Source: Bryobacterales bacterium
GTDB lineage: Bacteria; Acidobacteriota; Terriglobia; Bryobacterales; Bryobacteraceae
Assembly: GCA_003164035.1 (NCBI GenBank)
Contig: PLRS01000069.1
Coordinates: 1 to 55,732, forward strand
Direction: 5' to 3'
DNA length: 55,732 nucleotides
Shown piece by piece: positions 51,078 through 55,732 of this stretch. The notes under the pieces are model-generated. The model was not told the origin of the DNA and searched no databases. It saw nothing but the letters and a program-made list of their open reading frames with translations. A program made the translations under genes and the position numbers. Within the stretch, counting starts at the first letter, position 1. Each line of letters begins with the position of its first letter.

Positions 51078-53591
51078 TTGAGCGACGGAAGCATGCTGGG
51101 ACAGGATTTTTTGAACCATCAACCGGTGGAAGGAACGCTTCTGTCCGAGGAATTGGCTAAGGGGCCGCTGGTTGCCGACAAAGCCATCGATTACGCCATC
51201 AAGCTCGGCACGGCGCTGCACCAGGCGCACAGGCGTGGATTGGTCCACGGTGCCATCGCGCCGAAGACCATCGCCATAACGGCGGAGGGCATTTCGATCC
51301 TGACACCGCCGGCGGCGCGCGATCTGGAACTGGCGCCGTACCGCTCGCCGGAGCAGGTGCGAGGGGAACCGATCGACTGCCGCACGGACATTTTTGCGTA
51401 CGGCGCGGTTTTGTACGAGCTGGTTTCCGGGCGTCGTGCGTTCGCCGGCGAAGGGGCGCGGCTGGACGAAGCCATCGTTTCCGGGCGGCCGCCGAGCCTG
51501 ATGGCGAAGTTGCCGGTTCACGCAGCCATGGAAGGAGTGATCGCGGCCTGCATCGAGCGCGATGTCGCGCGGCGGCGCCAACGGCTGCAGAACGCGGTGA
51601 CCGAACTGAAGCTGTCCGGCCGGTGGCTGCCGCGCGTGATGGCGGCCGTTGCCATGCGGCCCGAAACCGCGACAGCCGCGGACCCAACCGCGGAAGGCGT
51701 CCCAGCGCAGACAATCGCATCGCCAGCCGGGACGGAGTGGCGAAGAGATTCGCGGGCGTTGCCGCCGGTGGTGGTGAGGTTGCACCCGTGGCGCCGCCGC
51801 GCCCTGTTGTTTGCGATCGCCCTGGCGATTGTCGCGGTGATCGCGCTTCCGGCCGCATTCTACCTGCGTCACCAGCCGGCCGAACCTGCCCCGCGGGTCG
51901 CGCTGACGGTGAGCCCGCCCGACAACTCGTCGTACCCGGGTTCGCCGTCGGTATCGCCGGACGGACGCTACATTGTCTCTTCGGCCGCCGGCCCCGACGG
52001 GCGGCGCACGCTGTGGCTGCGCGCACTCGATGAGATTCACCCCAAGATCGTTCCGGGTACCGAAGGCGCAGCCGCGCCCTTCTGGTCGCCCGACAGCCAG
52101 ATGGTCGGCTTTTTCGCCCAGCAGTCGCTCCGGACCTGGCGCGTCCACATGACCGAAGGCAACCCGGACGGTGCCATCCGGACTCTTTGCCCGGCCGAAG
52201 AGACGCCCGGCGGCGGCGCCTGGTCGACGGACGGCGTCATTCTGTTTTCACCAGGCTTGACTGACGGTTTGTATACGATTCCGGCCACCGGCGGGAAGCC
52301 ACAGCCAATTCTGAAACCGGATAGTTCGCACCAGGAGCGCGCCTACCGCTGGCCGCAATTCCTGCCCGATGGCAAGCATTTCCTGTTCTTCGTCCTGAAC
52401 GACATGACGGAGGCTACCGGGATCTATGCCGGTTCCCTGGGAGTGGGCCAGACAGAGCGCGTGATGGCTTCGGAATCGAGCGCGGTATATGCACCAGGCA
52501 GCGCCGGTTTGGGGTATTTGCTCTTCGTCCAGAATACCGATCTCAAGGCCCAGGGGTTCGACTTCGGCAACCTGAAAATGACCGGCGAATCGCATTTGAT
52601 CGCGGCCGGCATCGGCTCGGTGCAAAGCCTGGCGCTGGCGCCTCTGTCGGTTTCACGCAATGGCGTACTGGCATACCAGTCGGTGGGCAGCGCGCACCGC
52701 CGGTTGTTGTGGGTGGATCGAACCGGCCGGCAGCTCAGCACCATTGGCGAACCTGGCGATTGGGGTCCGCCGCGGATCTCCCCGGACGGCAAGTCGGCCA
52801 TGGCCGGCAAGTTGACCGAGGACGGCAAGCACGCTCATCTCTGGCTGCTGGGGGAGCGGGGGGAAGCCACCCAGTTCACTTCTTCCGACACCAGCGAAGG
52901 GCAACCCATCTGGTCGCCCGATGGCTCCCGCGTGGCGTTCTGGCAGGAGCACGATCAGGTTTATGACATTTACAGCAAGGCCCTGAGCGGCGGGGGCAAG
53001 GAGGAAGTGTTGCTCCACAACCAGTGGGCCAAGTACCCCACCGATTGGTCGCACAACGGCAAGTTTCTGCTCTTCGGAATCATGAAGGAGGGCACCCGCT
53101 CCGACATCTGGGCCTATGACTTTGCCGGCCGCAAAGCCGGCCCGGTACGCGAAACGGTTTATCAGGAAGGCTACGGCACGCTTTCGAGGGACGACAAGTG
53201 GATAGCCTACCAATCCGACGAAACCGGTCACAATCAGGTGTGGGTGGAGCCTTTCGAGGGAATTGGCACCGACACGCGGCGGCGCTGGCAGATTTCGACC
53301 GACGGTGGCGGGTTACCCCATTGGCGCGGCGATGGCCGTGAACTCTACTACATGACCTCGGATGGCGATTTGATGGTGGTGGCCGTGGATAGCGACGGAA
53401 CCTCTTTTCAGGCGGGCCGGCCTCGCCTGTTGTTCCACGCCGCGCGTCCTCTGCCCGGCACGCCGTGGAATTTGTACGATGTCCGCGGCGATGGACAGAG
53501 ATTCCTGGTGAACGTTCCGTTCGAGTTCTCCGCCGTAGCGCCGATCGAAGTGCTCACCAACTGGACCGGGAAGCTTCCCGGTCCTATGTAA
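51078..53591 (+). CDS. Pseudokinase C-lobe fused through a membrane helix to a TolB-type propeller
   Basis: An 837-aa protein. Residues 18-200 align with the C-lobe of PknB-type kinases (LADKAIDYAIKLGTALHQAH-like sequence, then LAPYRSPEQVRGEP, RTDIFAYGAVLYELVSGRRAF), but there is no glycine loop or N-lobe. The catalytic HRD is His57-Gly58-Ala59 (GLVHGAIAPKT), the following Lys is Ala61, and DFG is absent (ISILTPPAARD). Phosphotransfer is therefore ruled out. A membrane helix (ALLFAIALAIVAVIALPAAF) lies at about 244-268. Residues 280-830 form the PD40/TolB propeller (SPSVSPDGRYIVSS, PFWSPDSQMVGF, PIWSPDGSRVAF), likely outside the membrane. The TTG at 51078 is used; ATG at 51093 is an alternative. 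Active relatives are typical of Solibacter-type genomes. Confidence 0.85.
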   Translation: MSDGSMLGQDFLNHQPVEGTLLSEELAKGPLVADKAIDYAIKLGTALHQAHRRGLVHGAIAPKTIAITAEGISILTPPAARDLELAPYRSPEQVRGEPIDCRTDIFAYGAVLYELVSGRRAFAGEGARLDEAIVSGRPPSLMAKLPVHAAMEGVIAACIERDVARRRQRLQNAVTELKLSGRWLPRVMAAVAMRPETATAADPTAEGVPAQTIASPAGTEWRRDSRALPPVVVRLHPWRRRALLFAIALAIVAVIALPAAFYLRHQPAEPAPRVALTVSPPDNSSYPGSPSVSPDGRYIVSSAAGPDGRRTLWLRALDEIHPKIVPGTEGAAAPFWSPDSQMVGFFAQQSLRTWRVHMTEGNPDGAIRTLCPAEETPGGGAWSTDGVILFSPGLTDGLYTIPATGGKPQPILKPDSSHQERAYRWPQFLPDGKHFLFFVLNDMTEATGIYAGSLGVGQTERVMASESSAVYAPGSAGLGYLLFVQNTDLKAQGFDFGNLKMTGESHLIAAGIGSVQSLALAPLSVSRNGVLAYQSVGSAHRRLLWVDRTGRQLSTIGEPGDWGPPRISPDGKSAMAGKLTEDGKHAHLWLLGERGEATQFTSSDTSEGQPIWSPDGSRVAFWQEHDQVYDIYSKALSGGGKEEVLLHNQWAKYPTDWSHNGKFLLFGIMKEGTRSDIWAYDFAGRKAGPVRETVYQEGYGTLSRDDKWIAYQSDETGHNQVWVEPFEGIGTDTRRRWQISTDGGGLPHWRGDGRELYYMTSDGDLMVVAVDSDGTSFQAGRPRLLFHAARPLPGTPWNLYDVRGDGQRFLVNVPFEFSAVAPIEVLTNWTGKLPGPM

Positions 53592-54040
53592 GACAAGCTT
53601 GCGCTTCGAGCCGGCACCGTTCGCGCCCGACCGCAGGGCTGGGTCCCGACCGCTCCAGGGTGTCTGCCATGCTACTAAGGCATTTGGTTTCAGTTGGATG
53701 CGCGTAACGCGACTTGTGCCGCAATATGTTATCCTAAGAGTGTTCCCCCGGCCACATTCCGTGGCCCTCGCTAGGATTCTTATGAATAAGCAACAATCTT
53801 GGTTTCTCGTCGAGGTGGATCCCGAAGGACCGGTGTATGAGAACCTCTCCTGGGATATGCCTGGTGTACGCGTGCGCCGCCGTTCGAGTCGGCGCGATCG
53901 GTCCCCCGTTGCTGCCCGGCCGTCTAAAACTGCGTAAAGCTTACACGACACGGGCCTGTTAGACACCGCGAGTTCCTTTGGAATCAATCGTTTTGCGGAT
54001 TGGCTGCGCGATTGCAATGAGCTCAGCAGAGGTTTGAGCC
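53592..54040. other. Spacer with one possible small gene
   Basis: A 449-bp gap between the pseudokinase and OmpA genes. It holds the small frame at 53782-53937 and otherwise no gene. An AT-rich stretch (CAATATGTTATCCTAAGAG, 53719-53737) may contain a promoter for it. Confidence 0.4.
53782..53937 (+). CDS. Possible 51-aa protein with basic tail
   Basis: The ATG at 53782 follows AGGATTCTT, a modest ribosome site. The product begins MNKQQSWFLVEVDPEGPVYE and NLSWDMPGVRVRR, a plausible small folded strand pair, then a highly basic tail (RRSSRRDRSPVAARPSKTA). The frame is open further upstream to 53599, but that part lacks coding character. No family is recognised. Confidence 0.4.
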   Translation: MNKQQSWFLVEVDPEGPVYENLSWDMPGVRVRRRSSRRDRSPVAARPSKTA

Positions 54041-54835
54041 ATGAAAGCATTGTTAGCGGCAGCTTGTATTCTCACGGGCGCTTTGCTCGCCGGTGGGTGT
54101 GCGACCAAGAAATACGTCAGAAACACCACCGCCCCCATTCAGGCGAAAGTGGATCAGGTAGGCGAGCAGACCGCTCAAAACTCACAACAGATTCAGAACA
54201 CCAATCAGCAAGTCAAGCAGGTCGATGAACGCGCCCAGAACGGAATCAGCGCGGCCCAGGAGAAGGCTTCGACCGCTTACGATAAGGCCAACGGCGCCGA
54301 TCAGCACGCCGGCGAAGCGATGACCCGCGCCAACCAGGCCGGCGACAAGGCCGACCAGGATGGCCGCGAAATCGGCATGGTTCGCGACGCGGTCGCTAAC
54401 ATCGACGACTACAAACTGCAGACCTCGGCCACGGTGCTTTTCCGATTCGACCAGTACCGGCTGACCGACGATGCCAAGGAACAGCTCGATAAGCTCGCCA
54501 CCGACGCCGGCGGCAACAAGCGATTCTTCATCGCCGTGGAAGGCTTCACCGACAGCACGGGATCGTCGGAATACAACGAGGTGCTCAGCCGAAAGCGTGC
54601 CGACGCCGTGGTGGAGTACCTGGTTGGCAAGCACGACGTTCCCGTCTATCGCGTCCACATGGTCGGCTTGGGCAAGCTGAACCCGGTAGACGACGCCAGA
54701 ACGCGGGAAGCGCGCGCCCACAACCGCCGGGTGGAAGTGAAGGTATTCAGTGCCGACCAGGCGACTGCCAAACTGTCGACGCAGAGCGGCGCGCCGACGC
54801 AAGCCGCGGTTCGCCCGGACCAGGATCCGCGGTAA
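54041..54835 (+). CDS. OmpA family lipoprotein with coiled-coil linker
   Basis: A 264-aa envelope protein. The lipobox LLAGGC gives Cys20 as the lipidated residue. Residues of about 25-125 are a Gln/Asn/Ala-rich coiled coil of the Lpp type (VDQVGEQTAQNSQQIQNTNQ, VKQVDERAQNGISAAQEKAS). The OmpA-like domain (about 130-245) has FRFDQYRLTDDAKEQL, EGFTDSTGSSEYNEVLSRKR with the diaminopimelate-binding Asp and Arg, and HNRRVEVKVF at the end. It probably anchors the outer membrane to peptidoglycan at a distance set by the coil. The final tail is low-complexity (STQSGAPTQAAVRPDQDPR). A strong terminator follows at 54865-54904; the gene is monocistronic. Confidence 0.92.
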   Translation: MKALLAAACILTGALLAGGCATKKYVRNTTAPIQAKVDQVGEQTAQNSQQIQNTNQQVKQVDERAQNGISAAQEKASTAYDKANGADQHAGEAMTRANQAGDKADQDGREIGMVRDAVANIDDYKLQTSATVLFRFDQYRLTDDAKEQLDKLATDAGGNKRFFIAVEGFTDSTGSSEYNEVLSRKRADAVVEYLVGKHDVPVYRVHMVGLGKLNPVDDARTREARAHNRRVEVKVFSADQATAKLSTQSGAPTQAAVRPDQDPR

Positions 54836-54864
54836 GGCGGATTCGCATTGCAGTTTTTTCCGGG

Positions 54865-54904
54865 AAGCGCTCGCCTCCATGGGGCGAGCGCTTTCGTTTT
54901 TCTT
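54865..54904 (+). terminator. Strong intrinsic terminator of the OmpA gene
   Basis: An 11-bp perfect stem, AAGCGCTCGCC (54865-54875) and GGCGAGCGCTT (54883-54893), with a 7-nt loop, is followed by TCGTTTTTCTT. It lies 29 bp after the stop codon. It also faces the 3' end of the minus-strand gene at 54928. Confidence 0.88.
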
Positions 54905-54927
54905 AGCCCCCAAAGTTATGCGGGTTC

Positions 54928-55626
54928 TTATTGTCCGGCGGTCTGCGCCGCCGGCCGTCTAGCCGGTCCCTCCGCGGTGCGAAGCGCCCTCCACCAGATG
55001 AACAGGAACAGCAGGTAGGAAATCACCATTACCGCCGCGCCACCGAGCGAGAGCACGCGCGAGTGATCGCGAACCGCCAACTGCCGGAGGGATTCGCCGA
55101 TGGCTTGCCCGCAGAACTGCACGCCGAGTCCGCTGGACAAGAGAAGCAGTTGGTGATCGGCACGCCGTTGGGCGATCAGGAAAGACCACAAGATCAGGTC
55201 GATGATGACGGAGCAGAAGTTGAGATCGCGGATCCAGGCAGCATGCCAGGAACCAGCGCCCATGTAGTAGTGAACCGCCAACGAGCCGCCCGCAAAAACC
55301 GCCGCTCCGAGGATAGTGGCGAGCCGGAAACTACGGTGCTCGGGTCGCGAGTCGGTGGCGCGGTAGAGTAGGCTGAACACCGCCGCATACACCAATAACT
55401 GCAACGTGACCTGGTCCAGCCACCATAGGCTGACATAGGTGTTTCTCACGCCATGAGAGTACGCCCAACTGGCGGGCACCTCGGCAACGGTTGTGAGGAA
55501 CTCGCCGACGGCATAAAGGAATACGAAGGGGTACCGCCGATAACCGCCGCGCAACAATGCGGCCAGAATCAGCAATTCCAGCGGTATGCCAACCAACCAT
55601 CCGCAGATCTGGAGCGCCAGGCGCAC
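54928..55626 (-). CDS. Polytopic membrane protein of unknown function
   Basis: A 232-aa integral membrane protein with about six to seven hydrophobic helices, including LALQICGWLVGIPLELLILA, VTLQLLVYAAVFSLLY, ATILGAAVFAGGSLAVHYYM, VIIDLILWSFLIA and VISYLLFLFIWWRAL. The loops hold conserved-looking charged and aromatic residues (GGYRRYPFVFLYAVGEFLTT, NTYVSLWWLDQV, IGESLRQLAVRDHS). The C-terminus is basic and cytoplasmic (RTAEGPARRPAAQTAGQ). It has no recognised domain; proteins of this size and pattern are repeated in Acidobacteria genomes, but no function is known to me. The gene is convergent with the OmpA gene. The last 106 bases of the window, upstream of it, show no gene and presumably hold its promoter. 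Confidence 0.75.
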   Translation of the reverse strand: MRLALQICGWLVGIPLELLILAALLRGGYRRYPFVFLYAVGEFLTTVAEVPASWAYSHGVRNTYVSLWWLDQVTLQLLVYAAVFSLLYRATDSRPEHRSFRLATILGAAVFAGGSLAVHYYMGAGSWHAAWIRDLNFCSVIIDLILWSFLIAQRRADHQLLLLSSGLGVQFCGQAIGESLRQLAVRDHSRVLSLGGAAVMVISYLLFLFIWWRALRTAEGPARRPAAQTAGQ

Positions 55627-55732
55627 TACGCCTATTCTAGGTGCTGTACTGCGTCAATGGCCAGAGCTATTTGTTATCCAATCGCGGGGGAATCCCAAGG
55701 ATCGGGAGGAACGCTGGGGCCGCTGGTCAAAG

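Overview
The window looks like chromosomal DNA of an Acidobacteriota member, most probably a Bryobacterales/Solibacter-type soil bacterium. This is an inference from gene style: high GC coding sequence, large Oar-type TonB receptors with an N-terminal carboxypeptidase-regulatory domain, a DUF5107-TPR protein, S9 and S53 peptidases, a DUF5666 protein, a kinase-like/TolB-propeller protein, and palindromic repeats scattered between genes. No rRNA, tRNA, CRISPR array or transposase was found.

Layout. 1-1165: the 3' end of nuoB, then an AbrB-type antitoxin with an apparently truncated RelE/ParE-type toxin. 1509-7186: a secreted DUF5107-TPR protein and a secreted S9 peptidase. 7277-13696: a MarR-controlled tripartite RND efflux operon (regulator, adaptor, pump, outer membrane channel) whose promoter carries a perfect 11-bp inverted repeat over the -10. 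13885-15549: an aromatic amino acid ammonia-lyase/aminomutase. 15672-19718: a small coiled-coil protein, a degenerate-GGDEF protein coupled to a hybrid histidine kinase, and a convergent esterase.

19836-25179: a lower-GC accessory segment. It holds a 1028-aa N6-adenine DNA methylase overlapping by one base a 218-aa protein with a PD-(D/E)xK-like signature, then a kinase-gene remnant and a 344-aa orphan protein. This is the best candidate for a little-described restriction or defence module. 25257-29931: an OmpR-type two-component pair divergent from an S53 (sedolisin-type) peptidase. 30094-31814: an SDR oxidoreductase and an LDH-family dehydrogenase with altered specificity positions. 31928-36716: a TonB receptor and a DUF5666 protein, both with Gly/Arg-rich tracts, and a 49-aa Lys-rich secreted peptide.

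36971-38950: a two-gene bacterial microcompartment unit, one hexameric shell protein and one CoA-acylating aldehyde dehydrogenase with two encapsulation-peptide-like C-terminal helices. 39286-42054: a second Oar-like receptor. 42173-48503 (all minus): a LytTR regulator, an EEP hydrolase, a DHH phosphoesterase, a radical SAM protein, a frameshifted VOC gene, ArfB, a TIP30-like Rossmann protein and a possible 35-aa membrane peptide. 48545-55626: a DPP-IV-like peptidase, a pseudokinase-propeller fusion, an OmpA lipoprotein with a strong terminator, and a polytopic membrane protein.

Three families of palindromic repeats and two GA/CT-rich tails lie between genes. Long antisense frames are common here because of the high GC content and were left out.
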